This document shows positions 1 to 10,157 of a DNA stretch of 64,000 nt, piece by piece. A program made the position numbers and the translations under genes. Under the pieces are notes generated by a model. The model was not told where the DNA came from and made no database searches. It saw only the letters and a list, made by a program, of their open reading frames with translations. How positions within the stretch are numbered: position 1 is the stretch's first letter; each line of letters begins with the position of its first letter. The stretch is taken from contig NZ_QXML01000004.1 in NCBI RefSeq assembly GCF_003583985.1, forward strand, positions 62,001-126,000. The letters run 5' to 3'. Source of the stretch: Algoriphagus lacus (GTDB lineage Bacteria; Bacteroidota; Bacteroidia; Cytophagales; Cyclobacteriaceae).

Positions 1-1294
1 ATTCAGCCTTGTATTGTCCCAAATTAAAGTTGGCGATGGAATAACGGTCAGCACCGGTATAAACCGTCGTTCCGTATCCGTAATTACCTTGGATAATTGC
101 CTCAATTCGGTCATTAACTCTCCAGTGGAGTGCTGCGTTGAATTTGAGGGATTTGGTATCATAATCTGCCAGATCACTTTCCAGATAGCCTGTTCTTGAA
201 ACAAAGGTCTGAGGAATCAATCCCAACAATTGTGCAGGAAGAGCTCCTGCTGCGACCATTTGCTGGGCAATGCTGTTCATGTTTACGTTTGTCTCGTCAC
301 CATAAATGTTGACACCATTGAAAGCAGGATTATTTGCTCTGCTTCCTGTTTCAATTGTCGAACCGTTTAGCAAAGACTGATCCCTGAAATCATTGGCTTG
401 CCAGTCATCAGCTCTTAGGTAGGACATGTTGACCTTGAAAGCTACCTTATCGCTGAAGGCTTTCGCATATCGAGCACTGAAATCATAAAATCCGGTTCCC
501 GCTGTTGTTCTGCTGTCTTCATTCATAAAGCCAGTTCTAACACTTGCTGATAGGCCTTGATACTGAAATGGATTCTTTGAATTCATCAACAGGATACCAT
601 TGATCGCATTTGGTCCATACAAGGCGGAAGAAGCTCCGGGAAGCAATTCAACGCTCTCCAAATCAAGCTCTGATATACCCACAATGTTACCAACAGAGAA
701 ATTCAACCCTGGAGCTTGATTGTCCATACCGTCAATCATTTGAACAGTCCTTACGTTTCCGTTGGCATTGAAACCTCTGGTATTGAAAGATTTGAACGTA
801 AGGGATTGGGTACTCATTTCGACACCTTTCATGTTATTTAAGGCATCATAAAAGCTAGCTTGAGGTACTTCCCTAATGGCGATAATATCCATTTTTTCAA
901 CAGAAACTGGAGATTGCATGATGCTTTCTTCCACTCTGGAAGCTGAAATCACGACCTCTTGTCCCATGATGGAAGCTTCGGCCAACTCTACATTCAAATT
1001 ACTCATTCCTCCAGTAACTTCGACTTCTTTGGAAGTAAAACCAACCATTGAAAACACTAATGTAAACGGAGGTTCCTGATTCACATTGAGGGTAAACTTA
1101 CCGGAGAGGTCAGTGATCGTTCCAATCACTTTTCCTTTAACGATTATGTTTACACCTACCAAGGTCTCTTTTGTTTCCGCGTCGGTGACAGTTCCTGAGA
1201 TGGTAGTCTGTGCATAAGCTGCACTGGTTCCAATGGAAACCAGCAGAGCAAGTGTAAACACTGCTCCCCAGATTTTTCTTGTAAAATTTCTCAT
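1..1294 (-). CDS. TonB-dependent receptor, N-terminal part (runs off the left edge)
   Basis: Outer-membrane receptor that takes up a ligand using TonB energy. About 431 residues are in the window; the rest of the barrel is missing. A signal peptide (residues 1 to about 29, ending AAYAQ) is followed by a carboxypeptidase-regulatory-like domain (ISGTVTDAETKETLVGVN, then a VGFTSKEVEV stretch) and a plug domain (about 110-235) with the motifs NTRGFNANGN, MIDGMDNQAPG and ALYGPNAINGIL. Barrel strands begin after that. The frame stays open from the ATG at 1294 to base 1. The sequence looks like the CirA/FepA-with-regulatory-domain class rather than SusC, because no SusC-type TALGI motif is seen and no SusD is visible upstream. 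The substrate cannot be told. Confidence 0.9.
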   Translation of the reverse strand, partial: MRNFTRKIWGAVFTLALLVSIGTSAAYAQTTISGTVTDAETKETLVGVNIIVKGKVIGTITDLSGKFTLNVNQEPPFTLVFSMVGFTSKEVEVTGGMSNLNVELAEASIMGQEVVISASRVEESIMQSPVSVEKMDIIAIREVPQASFYDALNNMKGVEMSTQSLTFKSFNTRGFNANGNVRTVQMIDGMDNQAPGLNFSVGNIVGISELDLESVELLPGASSALYGPNAINGILLMNSKNPFQYQGLSASVRTGFMNEDSRTTAGTGFYDFSARYAKAFSDKVAFKVNMSYLRADDWQANDFRDQSLLNGSTIETGSRANNPAFNGVNIYGDETNVNMNSIAQQMVAAGALPAQLLGLIPQTFVSRTGYLESDLADYDTKSLKFNAALHWRVNDRIEAIIQGNYGYGTTVYTGADRYSIANFNLGQYKAE

Positions 1295-1354
1295 AGGCTA
1301 TTTTGTGAAATTGTTAAGGTGATTAATAAATCAGCATATGGCCGTTCATTTGTT

Positions 1355-1384
1355 CGAAATTTATGGTAAAAACCGAATTTCCAA
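1355..1384 (-). promoter_or_regulatory. Possible Bacteroidota promoter for the TonB receptor
   Basis: On the minus strand a TTG (1384-1382) is followed after 18 nt by TAAATTTC (1363-1356), close to the Bacteroidota -33/-7 consensus TTG-N19-TAnnTTTG. It lies about 60 nt upstream of the receptor start. The rest of the 1295-1613 gap is AT-rich and holds no gene I can see, apart from the terminator hairpin near 1580. Confidence 0.3.
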
Positions 1385-1568
1385 CGGTCAAGATTTAAAA
1401 TTTTTTAACTCTTTAATAATGATAAAATTGCCTAAAAATGGAAACTGAGGGTATTTTTCCTGATTATCAAAAATTTTTAGGAGGTTCTATTAGAAATACT
1501 TAACTCACTTGCTGATTTTATTAAAAAATCCAAAAAACAGAATTTCACATAGGATTTTTTGAGTAACC

Positions 1569-1599
1569 AAAAAAGGCCTGATTTTCATCAAGCCTTTTT
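1569..1599 (-). terminator. Rho-independent terminator after gldC
   Basis: An inverted repeat pairs AAAAAGGC and TGA with TCA and GCCTTTTT, with one mismatch and a short loop. It lies 15 nt beyond the gldC stop. Read on the minus strand it ends in a T run (GGCCTTTTTT), so it should stop transcription from gldC. Confidence 0.7.
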
Positions 1600-1613
1600 C
1601 GTTTTTTATCTGA

Positions 1614-1958
1614 TTACCGAGAATTCCTTTTGTTTTCCTCGTTAACATGTTTGACCAATCGATCGCACAATTCTTTCATTTCTTCGGACATATATTCATC
1701 TCCAGTGCTGTTCAAAATGGTTTGGGCCATACCTCCAATTATATCGATATAGAATCTTTTCATTTCCACCACAGACATCTCGTCAGTCCACAGATCTATT
1801 CGAAGCGTAGCATGATTTAGGTTATCCCAAACATTTACACTGATACTTTTGGTGGATTCCATCCCCACACTTTCCTTATCCGAGGCATCCCATTGAATAT
1901 TCTTTGGAAGGTTATTTCCATCCAGCTCGATCTGGAAATTGATTTCTGATTTTTTCAT
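1614..1958 (-). CDS. gldC: Gliding motility protein GldC
   Basis: Small (114 aa) protein of the Bacteroidota gliding-motility gene set; GldC is an accessory Gld protein that in Flavobacterium improves motility. The sequence begins MKKSEINFQIELDGN and carries the recognisable WDASDKE, KSISVNVWD, LRIDLWT, EMKRFYIDIIGGM and ELCDRLVKHV stretches. No signal peptide or membrane segment is visible, so a cytoplasmic location is likely. I chose the ATG at 1958 because known GldC proteins start at MKKSE; an upstream extension of about 32 residues to 2054 looks non-coding (cysteine-rich and unconserved). It stands 145 nt downstream of scoB and may be transcribed separately. Confidence 0.85.
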   Translation of the reverse strand: MKKSEINFQIELDGNNLPKNIQWDASDKESVGMESTKSISVNVWDNLNHATLRIDLWTDEMSVVEMKRFYIDIIGGMAQTILNSTGDEYMSEEMKELCDRLVKHVNEENKRNSR

Positions 1959-2103
1959 CTGCTTATTCTTGTTTTTAAGGACCGACGAAATATTGAATGC
2001 TTTTAACGGCATTTCAGTGTATCGCTGGCACCTTGCTTGATTACATGGATTCAAAATTTATCGGGTAACCATGAGTTGGTTTTGCAGGTTCCCTGTTTTA
2101 AAA

Positions 2104-2763
2104 TTAGTCGAATGTCATTTCCGGAATTTCTCCGTAAATGATGAGTTTTCCGGCGGTTTTGGATTTGATTTCTTCGACAGAAACTCCAGGAGCTCTTTCT
2201 TTTAGAATAAATCCACCTTCGGGAGCAATTTCAAGCACTGCAAGATCGGACACTATTTTTTTCACACATTTGATTCCAGTAATTGGAAGGCTGCACTCAG
2301 GCAAAAGCTTAGATTGACCATCCTTGGAACAATGTTGCATAGCAACGATAATATTCTTGGCTGAAGCAACCAAATCCATAGCTCCTCCCATTCCTTTGAC
2401 CATTTTACCAGGGATTTTCCAGTTGGCGATGTCACCGTTTTCCGATACTTCCATGGCGCCTAAAATAGTAAGATGAACATGCCCGCCACGAATCATGGCG
2501 AAAGATTCCGCTGAATTGAAAATGGCAGAGCCAGGCACCATGGTAATGGTTTGTTTGCCTGCATTGATCAGATCAGGATCTACTTGATCCTCGGTAGGGA
2601 AGGGGCCAATTCCCAAAAGTCCGTTTTCAGACTGAAGGACCACATCCAGATGCTTTGGAATGTAATTGGCTACTAGGGTAGGGATTCCGATTCCCAGATT
2701 GATATACTGCCCGTTTTTCACTTCTTTGGCGATACGTTGGGCGATTTGTTCTTTGGTTAGCAT
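2104..2763 (-). CDS. scoB: 3-oxoacid CoA-transferase subunit B
   Basis: Beta subunit (219 aa) of the family I CoA-transferase that moves CoA from succinyl-CoA to acetoacetate or another 3-oxoacid. The catalytic glutamate is E46 in the SENG motif, followed by GLLGIGPFP. Other family signatures are GIGIPTLVANYI near the N-terminus, GGHVHLTILGAMEVS, and KGMGGAMDLV in the middle. The length is normal for the stand-alone B subunit. It follows scoA after 69 nt in the same direction, giving the usual alpha-beta heteromer gene pair used in ketone-body and branched-chain amino acid breakdown. Confidence 0.93.
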   Translation of the reverse strand: MLTKEQIAQRIAKEVKNGQYINLGIGIPTLVANYIPKHLDVVLQSENGLLGIGPFPTEDQVDPDLINAGKQTITMVPGSAIFNSAESFAMIRGGHVHLTILGAMEVSENGDIANWKIPGKMVKGMGGAMDLVASAKNIIVAMQHCSKDGQSKLLPECSLPITGIKCVKKIVSDLAVLEIAPEGGFILKERAPGVSVEEIKSKTAGKLIIYGEIPEMTFD

Positions 2764-2832
2764 TTGGGTCTATTTGAAATCGAAGTAATTAAACTTAAGG
2801 CCGAAGAATTAACTCAGCCTACTTTCCTTCAT

Positions 2833-3528
2833 CTATTTTGAAATAGTTCTGTGTTCGATTCTTTTCTCGTAATCCACTCCTTGGAAGATTCGTTGCACGT
2901 AGATTCCCGGAGTGTGTACCTGATTGGGGTCTAATTCACCTGCCGGCACCAATTCTTCGACTTCCGCAATGCAAATTTTCCCGGCTGCTGCCATGATGGG
3001 ATTAAAATTTCTGGCCGTCCCCTTGAAGATTAGGTTTCCTGCGGTATCACCTTTCCAAGCTTTCACAATCGAAAAATCAGCCCGTAACCAGCGTTCCATC
3101 AAGTAAAGTTTTCCGTCAAACTCCCGGACTTCTTTTCCTTCTGCCACTTCCGTTCCAACACCCGCAGGTGTGAAAAATGCCGGAATACCTGCGCCCCCAG
3201 CTCTAACACGCTCCGCCAAAGTGCCCTGAGGAATCAAATCCACTTCAAGCTCACCATTTAGCAACTGTCTTTCAAATTCAGCATTTTCTCCGACATAGCT
3301 TGAAATCATCTTTTTGACCATTCGCTTTTTGAGCAAAAGGCCAATTCCGAAATCGTCCACACCTGCATTGTTTGAAACAATGGTCAATCCTGATATCTCT
3401 TTTTCCAAAAGGGCTTTAATGCAGTTTTCAGGAATACCGCTCAGACCGAATCCTCCCATCATCAGCATGCAATTGCTGGGTATATCTGCGACGGCTTCCT
3501 GTGCATTTTTTACGGTTTTGTTGATCAT
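2833..3528 (-). CDS. scoA: 3-oxoacid CoA-transferase subunit A
   Basis: Alpha subunit (231 aa) of succinyl-CoA:3-ketoacid CoA-transferase, acting in the cytoplasm with ScoB. The glycine-rich loop [10 protein letters not shown] (residues 25-34) is the family signature. [16 protein letters not shown] and the C-terminal [20 protein letters not shown] stretch also match the family. The ATG at 3528 lies only 13 nt after the ribF stop, so scoAB is probably read through from the ftsX-truB-ribF operon. The function of that linkage is unclear; co-transcription is inferred from spacing alone. Confidence 0.93.
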   Translation of the reverse strand: MINKTVKNAQEAVADIPSNCMLMMGGFGLSGIPENCIKALLEKEISGLTIVSNNAGVDDFGIGLLLKKRMVKKMISSYVGENAEFERQLLNGELEVDLIPQGTLAERVRAGGAGIPAFFTPAGVGTEVAEGKEVREFDGKLYLMERWLRADFSIVKAWKGDTAGNLIFKGTARNFNPIMAAAGKICIAEVEELVPAGELDPNQVHTPGIYVQRIFQGVDYEKRIEHRTISK

Positions 3529-3541
3529 AACTTATTTGGGT

Positions 3542-4465
3542 TTATAGCAAGGCTTTTGCAGTCTTCTGATCCTGAATCAATTGGTTTTTCAACGCTTCAA
3601 GGTTCTCAAATTTCCGCTCCTCTCTTAAGAACTCATGAAAATAAACGGTAATCTGTTTGTCATAAAGATCTCCATGAAAATCAAACAGATTGGCTTCAAC
3701 TGTCTTTTTTGAACCGTCCACAGTAGGCCGATTTCCAATATTGAGCATAGCTTTGTAAAGGATTCCATCTACCATTGTTTCCACTGCGTAAACGCCGTCT
3801 TTTGGAATTAGTTTGTAATCGTTTGGGATATGAATATTAGCCGTGGGAAATCCAATTGAACGGCCGATCTGCTGTCCTTTGATTACTAATCCGTTCAGTT
3901 CATACGGTCTACCCAGATACGTGACAGCTGTTTTTACATCGCCTGATTCCAATGCTTTTCGGATTTTGGTACTGGAAACTCCGATTTCATCTACGTCCTG
4001 TCGGGAAATTTCCTCCAGTTCAAATCCGAATTCTGCGCTGTTTGCCTTCAGGTATTCAAAGCTTCCTTCTCTGTTTTTTCCAAAACGGTGATCATATCCG
4101 ATTACCAGTTTTTTGGTTTTCAACTTTTCCATTAGAACTCTCCGGATAAATTCTTCCGAAGTCATTTGGGAAAACTCCTTTGTAAAGGGAATGGTGATCA
4201 AATGATCAATCCCGAACTGGCGGAGCAGCTTGGTCTTTTCTTCGAAAGTGCTGAGCAGTCTTAGGTTGTGTTCATTGGGATAGAGGACCAACCGAGGGTG
4301 TGGCCAAAAAGTAATCAAAACTGTTTCTCCATCGATGGCCGTGGCGATTTCCCGAATCCGGTTAAGGATTTTTTGATGACCCAAGTGGACCCCGTCAAAT
4401 GTTCCTGAAGTCACCACTGCATTTCTCACAGGAGAAAAATCCGCTAATCCTTCATAGATTCTCAT
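3542..4465 (-). CDS. ribF: Bifunctional riboflavin kinase / FAD synthetase
   Basis: Makes FMN from riboflavin and ATP, then FAD from FMN and ATP. The N-terminal nucleotidyltransferase domain shows GTFDGVHLGH (residues 21-30) and a later SSTKIRKAL motif. The C-terminal riboflavin-kinase domain carries GRSIGFPTANIHIP, the ATP/Mg site. At 307 aa it has the normal length. The start at 4465 overlaps the end of truB by 14 nt, the standard truB-ribF arrangement in bacteria, so translation is likely coupled. Confidence 0.95.
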   Translation of the reverse strand: MRIYEGLADFSPVRNAVVTSGTFDGVHLGHQKILNRIREIATAIDGETVLITFWPHPRLVLYPNEHNLRLLSTFEEKTKLLRQFGIDHLITIPFTKEFSQMTSEEFIRRVLMEKLKTKKLVIGYDHRFGKNREGSFEYLKANSAEFGFELEEISRQDVDEIGVSSTKIRKALESGDVKTAVTYLGRPYELNGLVIKGQQIGRSIGFPTANIHIPNDYKLIPKDGVYAVETMVDGILYKAMLNIGNRPTVDGSKKTVEANLFDFHGDLYDKQITVYFHEFLREERKFENLEALKNQLIQDQKTAKALL

Positions 4466-5135
4466 GAGGTCGGGCTTTGATTTCTTCTATCAATTCCGGC
4501 AGATTGTGGGCTTCAGTCAATTGAAAATCTCCAATTCGGGTTCGGCAAAGGGCTTTCAGGTAAGCCCCAACACCTAAAATTTCCCCCAAATCCCGAGCAA
4601 GACTTCGGATATACGTTCCTTTGGAACAGGAAATCCGAAAATCCACTTCATTATTTTCAAATCGGGTGATTTCAAACTCTCTAACCTGAACAGGGCGGGC
4701 TTCCATTTTAACTTCAAGGCCTTTTCGGGCAGATTCGTATACTCTTTTACCATCCACTTTAATTGCTGAGTGCATGGGGGGAACCTGTAAAATATCTCCT
4801 GTCAGCTGTGCAACCGCGGCTTTTACCTGTTCCAAAGTTATGCGGGAAGCATCAGCAACGGGAATTATCGGTTTTTCCAGATCAAAAGATTCTGTGGTAG
4901 CACCGATTACAAAACTCCCGGTGTATTCCTTTTCCTGCCCCATGTAGGTTTCGATCTGCTTGGTTTGCTTGCCAGCACAAACGATCAAAAGTCCTGTTGC
5001 CAAAGGGTCAAGGGTACCTGCATGGCCGACTTTTTTGATACGAAGGGCATTTCTCACCTTTTTAACCACATCAAAGGAGGTCCATTCCAGTGGTTTGTTG
5101 ATCAGAAATACTTCTCCGTAAGCTTCTTGTTGCAT
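4452..5135 (-). CDS. truB: tRNA pseudouridine(55) synthase
   Basis: Converts U55 in the T-loop of tRNA to pseudouridine. The active-site motif VGHAGTLDPLATGLL (residues 36-50) includes the catalytic aspartate D43, and the N-terminal NKPLEWTSFDVVKKVR motif is typical. RISCSKGTYIRSLARDLG marks the conserved C-terminal half of the catalytic domain. At 227 aa it is the short Bacteroidota form without a PUA domain. It lies 49 nt downstream of the DUF3098 gene and overlaps ribF. Confidence 0.95.
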   Translation of the reverse strand: MQQEAYGEVFLINKPLEWTSFDVVKKVRNALRIKKVGHAGTLDPLATGLLIVCAGKQTKQIETYMGQEKEYTGSFVIGATTESFDLEKPIIPVADASRITLEQVKAAVAQLTGDILQVPPMHSAIKVDGKRVYESARKGLEVKMEARPVQVREFEITRFENNEVDFRISCSKGTYIRSLARDLGEILGVGAYLKALCRTRIGDFQLTEAHNLPELIEEIKARPHENL

Positions 5136-5184
5136 GTTTTTGTATTGAACAGCTTACTATAATTGAAGCTGAGAGCGAATGATT

Positions 5185-5394
5185 TTAGCTTTTTTCGGTT
5201 TTGGCGAAAATAGCGTAAAACTCAAAAATAAAGCCTGCCAAGGTTACTATAGGGCCAATGGTCAACCCGAGTACCCCGTTGCCGTGTGGTTCACCGTCCA
5301 GACCGATCAGAATAAAACCCAGGACAATCAATCCCAGGCCAATCAGCATGAGACGGTAGTTCTTTTTTGAAAAAGGAAAAGGAGTATTGCTCAT
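5185..5394 (-). CDS. DUF3098 small membrane protein
   Basis: A 69-aa protein with two predicted membrane helices (about residues 13-30 and 40-64) separated by a short GLDGEPHGNGVLG loop. It begins FPFSKKNYRLMLIGLGLIV, the signature of DUF3098, a family found almost only in Bacteroidota and nearly always next to ftsX. The start is 2 nt after the ftsX stop. Its role is unknown; its constant position suggests a link to cell division or envelope assembly, which is inference. Confidence 0.85.
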   Translation of the reverse strand: MSNTPFPFSKKNYRLMLIGLGLIVLGFILIGLDGEPHGNGVLGLTIGPIVTLAGFIFEFYAIFAKTEKS

Positions 5395-5396
5395 GG

Positions 5397-6287
5397 TTAA
5401 TATAGTTCGTCCAAGGACATATTTAGATATCTATTTACGGCGCGTAAGGTACTCAGTACAGAAAGGATTCCTCCGATAATGATCAAGGAAGCAAATAGTA
5501 TCAGTAACATGGTTTGATTTTCAAGCATGGCAAATCCTTCGATATTGGCTTTTGTGTATTCAACCAATGCAAACAAAATCCCTGAAGCTACTGCTCCAGC
5601 CAGCATACCAAAGGCCAAGGCTCTTACCAAAAATGGCTTTCTGATAAAACCACGAGTAGCACCTACTAACTGCATCGAGCGGATCAAAAATCGCTGGGAA
5701 AACAAGGCCAATCGAATCGTATTGTTAATCAGCATTACCACAGTGATGATCAGTATCAGAATAAAACCTCCCATAACCAAGCTTACTTTGAGGAGATTTT
5801 TGTTGATGGAATCTACCAGATCTGTCATGTATGAGACTTCAAAGACTCCCGGAATCGCTTCTAAATCTTTTGCGATGGCCTGAAGCTGTTCTGAGGTCTG
5901 AAACTCTTCTGCAACTGAAATGACATAACTGTCACGAAGTGGATTGTCTTCGAGAAACTTGGTAAAGTCCTCTCCGGTACTTTCAATAAAGGCAGCAGCA
6001 GCTTCCTCATCTGAAATAAACCTTAGGCCGGGTGTATCCGATTTGGTCAAAATAAAAGGCCTGCCGGCAATGCTTTTTTGAATTTCCTGAAGTTGGTCTT
6101 CGGTTAAATTTTTATCGAGAAACACTTGGATTTCGATGTTTTCCCGGATCATTTTGGTCAGAGACCTAGCTTGGATCAAAATGACACCAAAAAGTCCCAC
6201 AATGAAAAGTGATAGGGTGGTGCTAAACAGCACACTGCCAAACTTAAAATGTCCGAGTGTTTTTTTCTTTCGGGTTGGGTTAGCCAT
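5397..6287 (-). CDS. ftsX: Cell division permease FtsX
   Basis: Inner-membrane permease partner of the ATPase FtsE; the pair controls peptidoglycan hydrolases at the septum. The 296 residues hold one N-terminal membrane helix (about 18-40), a periplasmic domain (about 45-170) and three C-terminal helices (about 170-200, 220-245 and 260-280). FSQRFLIRSMQLVGATRGFIRKPF matches the conserved FtsX loop preceding the permease core (read as two adjoining motifs, FSQRFLIRSMQLVGA and TRGFIRKPF). ftsE is not adjacent, which is usual in Bacteroidota. Confidence 0.93.
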   Translation of the reverse strand: MANPTRKKKTLGHFKFGSVLFSTTLSLFIVGLFGVILIQARSLTKMIRENIEIQVFLDKNLTEDQLQEIQKSIAGRPFILTKSDTPGLRFISDEEAAAAFIESTGEDFTKFLEDNPLRDSYVISVAEEFQTSEQLQAIAKDLEAIPGVFEVSYMTDLVDSINKNLLKVSLVMGGFILILIITVVMLINNTIRLALFSQRFLIRSMQLVGATRGFIRKPFLVRALAFGMLAGAVASGILFALVEYTKANIEGFAMLENQTMLLILFASLIIIGGILSVLSTLRAVNRYLNMSLDELY

Positions 6288-6328
6288 GATTGGGTAATTC
6301 GATTCAAAAATAGGAAAGCAAAGGGGAT

Positions 6329-7018
6329 TTAACCAATCGATGTGCCAGAAAGGATCGGGATGATTTTTTCCCCGGTAATTCCCCAGATTTTGTCATTTTC
6401 CTCCGGCTGGACAAGAGCAAGTCCAGTAAAATTTCCAAAGGCAGGCAAAATCAACCGGGATTGAGTTTGGAAGAAGCAGGGGATTCTCACGGATTGTCGG
6501 GCTTTTCCAACCAATCTGACTCCGGGATGAATGTGTCCACAGATATTCAATAATCCTATGGGCACTTCATCCATGGGCTCATGGGACAAGAGGAATTTTT
6601 CCAAGCCTAAAGGCTGATTGTGAATCTTTAAAACCGATAGGCTGTAGGCCTTTGGAGAAAGGACATCGTGGTTTCCTTTGATCAAGTGAAATTGAGTCTC
6701 TTCAAAGCGAATGAGAAAATTGTTCAGGTATTCCCACTGTTCATTCCAATCGGAGTGAAACAGATCTCCGAGAAAAAAAGTATTGGTCGGCTTAAGGGAT
6801 TCATGCAAGCGTTGAATCCTAAGCAGATCCATGTCGTGAACAGGTTCGGGTATGGGGATTCCTGATTTTCGAAAATGTGCGGCTTTTCCAAAATGCAAAT
6901 CAGCAATCAGAAGTGTGGAGAGTTCTTTGATCCACAAGGCCTTGTCTTTCAGAAAAACCAACGAAAAACCTCCAAATTCAGCAACAACTGGTATGTTTTC
7001 TTGAGTTAATTTTTCCAT
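6329..7018 (-). CDS. pdeM: PdeM-type calcineurin-like phosphoesterase
   Basis: Predicted metallophosphoesterase of the family called ligase-associated DNA damage response endonuclease PdeM. Metal-binding motifs appear in order: DLHFGKAAHFRKSG, GDLFHS, GNHD, LSHEP and GHIHPG. The length (229 aa) is normal. The usual partners (LigB-type ligase, Lhr-like helicase, metallo-beta-lactamase exonuclease) are not beside it. I use the ATG at 7018 (MEKLTQENIP). A longer reading would need a TTG codon at 7063, but that TTG is better read as the -33 element of its promoter. Cytoplasmic; nuclease activity is inferred from the family. Confidence 0.85.
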   Translation of the reverse strand: MEKLTQENIPVVAEFGGFSLVFLKDKALWIKELSTLLIADLHFGKAAHFRKSGIPIPEPVHDMDLLRIQRLHESLKPTNTFFLGDLFHSDWNEQWEYLNNFLIRFEETQFHLIKGNHDVLSPKAYSLSVLKIHNQPLGLEKFLLSHEPMDEVPIGLLNICGHIHPGVRLVGKARQSVRIPCFFQTQSRLILPAFGNFTGLALVQPEENDKIWGITGEKIIPILSGTSIG

Positions 7019-7035
7019 GGGGAATAAAACAATTT

Positions 7036-7063
7036 CAAATCTATTCGTATTTACCGATATCAA
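7036..7063 (-). promoter_or_regulatory. Promoter of pdeM
   Basis: TAGATTTG (7043-7036, minus strand) matches the Bacteroidota -7 consensus TAnnTTTG exactly. A TTG sits 17 nt upstream (7063-7061). The spacing is slightly short of the usual 19-21. The predicted transcript would start about 10 nt before the ATG at 7018, which supports that start. Confidence 0.45.
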
Positions 7064-7075
7064 AACTCGATCAGC

Positions 7076-7516
7076 ATGAATAACCGACAGTTTATTTCAC
7101 TGTTTCTCTTATTGTTCTTGGGAATGGTATGGAACATTCAGGCACAGTCTGAAAACGCCATTTTGGGACTATGGTACAACACCGAAAAGACAGCTCAGAT
7201 ACAGATTATTAAAAGTGGGTCCGAATACATTGGAAAGATTATTTGGGTTAAAAATCCCAATACGGACGGCAAGCCTGTGTTGGATAAACAGAACACAGAT
7301 CCCAAACTAAGAACAAGACCGATTGTAGGTTTGTCTATTCTTGACGGGCTGAAATACGCAGGAGGTATCTGGAAAGACGGAGAAATCTATGATCCCAATT
7401 CTGGAAAGACATATTCCTGCGAACTCCGGCTTAAATCTGAATCAATACTGGAAGTCAAAGGATATTTGGGTTTTTCCTTTGTCGGGAAAACGGTGGAATG
7501 GTTTAAGGTCAAATAA
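7076..7516 (+). CDS. DUF2147 domain secreted protein
   Basis: A 146-aa exported protein. A signal peptide spans residues 1-23 (hydrophobic FISLFLLLFLGMVW, ending IQAQ). The mature part opens with ILGLWYNTEKTAQIQI and contains IGKIIWVK, LDGLKYAGGIWKDGEIYDP and the GKTYSCELRL strand, which together fit the DUF2147 beta-barrel fold. The family is common in Proteobacteria and Bacteroidota, and its function is unknown. It is divergent from pdeM and ends in a strong palindromic terminator. Confidence 0.85.
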   Translation: MNNRQFISLFLLLFLGMVWNIQAQSENAILGLWYNTEKTAQIQIIKSGSEYIGKIIWVKNPNTDGKPVLDKQNTDPKLRTRPIVGLSILDGLKYAGGIWKDGEIYDPNSGKTYSCELRLKSESILEVKGYLGFSFVGKTVEWFKVK

Positions 7517-7545
7517 ATAAAGCGGGATATCCCGCTTTATTTATT
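7512..7545. terminator. Perfect palindromic terminator between DUF2147 gene and metX
   Basis: A perfect 34-bp palindrome with a GC core (AGCGGGAT/ATCCCGCT) and AT-rich outer arms ending in T-rich sequence on both strands. It overlaps the DUF2147 stop codon. It should terminate the plus-strand gene and, more distantly, metX from the other side. Confidence 0.85.
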
Positions 7546-7611
7546 ATAAAACCAGTAGTAAGAGAATTCTACAACCTTTTTCAAATCAGAGTTTCTTTCC
7601 GAATTCCACTT

Positions 7612-8664
7612 TCATTTCTGTTCCAAATAGAAAGACTTTAGGAAATAAGCCAACTGCTCAAATTCAATCAAAAAAGCGTCATGCCCAGCGGTGGAAGTGA
7701 TTTCTTTGTAGGTTCCTCGTTTTACTTTTTGACTGATGTATTGTGATTCAGCCGGCAAAAAGAGGAGATCTGAATCCACTCCAATAGCTAGAACTTTTGC
7801 CTCAATCGAACTTAAGGCAGCATCAATCCCACCTCGGTCTCTTCCCAAATCATGGCTGTCCATGGCCTTGGAAAGAGTCCAGTAGGAAAGGGCATTGAAG
7901 CGCTTGGCAAGTTTTTGGCCCTGGTAGCGAAGGTAGGAGGAAGCCCTGAACCCGTCCAGTTTTTCCTCCTTTTCACTTTGTTTGATTTTTAGATCTAAAG
8001 GATGACGGTAGCTTAGCATGGCGATCGCCCGAGCAGTTTCCAACCCTTTGGATCCAGCCAATTCATGGCGTTCTCCCCAAGTACAATCTGATTCAATAGC
8101 CATTCGCTGTGTTTCATTGAAGCCAATTACCCAAGGGGAAGTTTTTGGGGTTGAGGCTAGAATTACTGCATTTTTCAATTTTTGACCCAAGGTCACTGCC
8201 CATTCCAGACCAACCTGACCACCCAAAGAACCACCAATCAAGGTGTGGATTTGTTCGATTCCCAGGTGATTCCGCAGTCTTTCCAAACTTGCCGCCAAAT
8301 CACGCGTGGTAACTTGGGGAAAGTCGTAATAATAGGGTTCACCTGTTTCGGGGTTTTCACTAAACGGATTGGTGGAACCATAGCAACTGCCCAGGAGATT
8401 GGCGCAGATGATGAAATGATTGGCCGGATCGAAAAATTTATCTTCTCCGATCAGTCCATTCCACCATTCGGCAGCTTTGGAATCTCCCGTAAGTGCATGG
8501 ATGACCCAGATTACATTGGATTTTTCGGCATTCAACTGTCCATAAGTGGTATAAGCGAGGTCAAAATTTATTAGAACTTCGCCGGATTCCAGATGTAGCG
8601 ATTCAATCGAATGGAAAACTTCCTGGGTCATAGTCAAGTCAGCAAATGGGCTTGTCAAATTCAT
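7612..8664 (-). CDS. metX: Homoserine O-acetyltransferase
   Basis: Acetylates homoserine with acetyl-CoA, the first committed step to methionine by direct sulfhydrylation. Alpha/beta-hydrolase fold, 350 aa. The nucleophile is S146 in GGSLGGQ; the acid and base are the aspartate in GVDSDLLF and the histidine in AGHDAFL. HALTGDS, CANLLGSCYGSTNP and DLAASLERL are typical MetX stretches. It follows metY after 9 nt and so shares the SAM riboswitch leader. Strictly, acetyl versus succinyl preference cannot be read with certainty, but pairing with metY favours acetyl. Confidence 0.93.
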   Translation of the reverse strand: MNLTSPFADLTMTQEVFHSIESLHLESGEVLINFDLAYTTYGQLNAEKSNVIWVIHALTGDSKAAEWWNGLIGEDKFFDPANHFIICANLLGSCYGSTNPFSENPETGEPYYYDFPQVTTRDLAASLERLRNHLGIEQIHTLIGGSLGGQVGLEWAVTLGQKLKNAVILASTPKTSPWVIGFNETQRMAIESDCTWGERHELAGSKGLETARAIAMLSYRHPLDLKIKQSEKEEKLDGFRASSYLRYQGQKLAKRFNALSYWTLSKAMDSHDLGRDRGGIDAALSSIEAKVLAIGVDSDLLFLPAESQYISQKVKRGTYKEITSTAGHDAFLIEFEQLAYFLKSFYLEQK

Positions 8665-8673
8665 TGGGGATAA

Positions 8674-10019
<1,346 letters not shown>

Positions 10020-10157
10020 TGCCCGATTGCTAAAATGAAAATTGAGTTTTAGACGTAGAATTGCCTAAAATTCAAACAGAGAAACGATACGTAACGATGT
10101 GTGGTTGGCTTGGAGCCTAAGAAAAGGGAAGGATTAAATCGCTTGGTCATCTTTCAA

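Noticed and set aside
1959..2054. N-terminal extension of GldC
   Set aside because: The extra residues are cysteine-rich and unlike GldC; known proteins start at MKKSE.
7019..7063. TTG start for pdeM
   Set aside because: The TTG coincides with the probable -33 promoter element, and PdeM homologues need no such extension.
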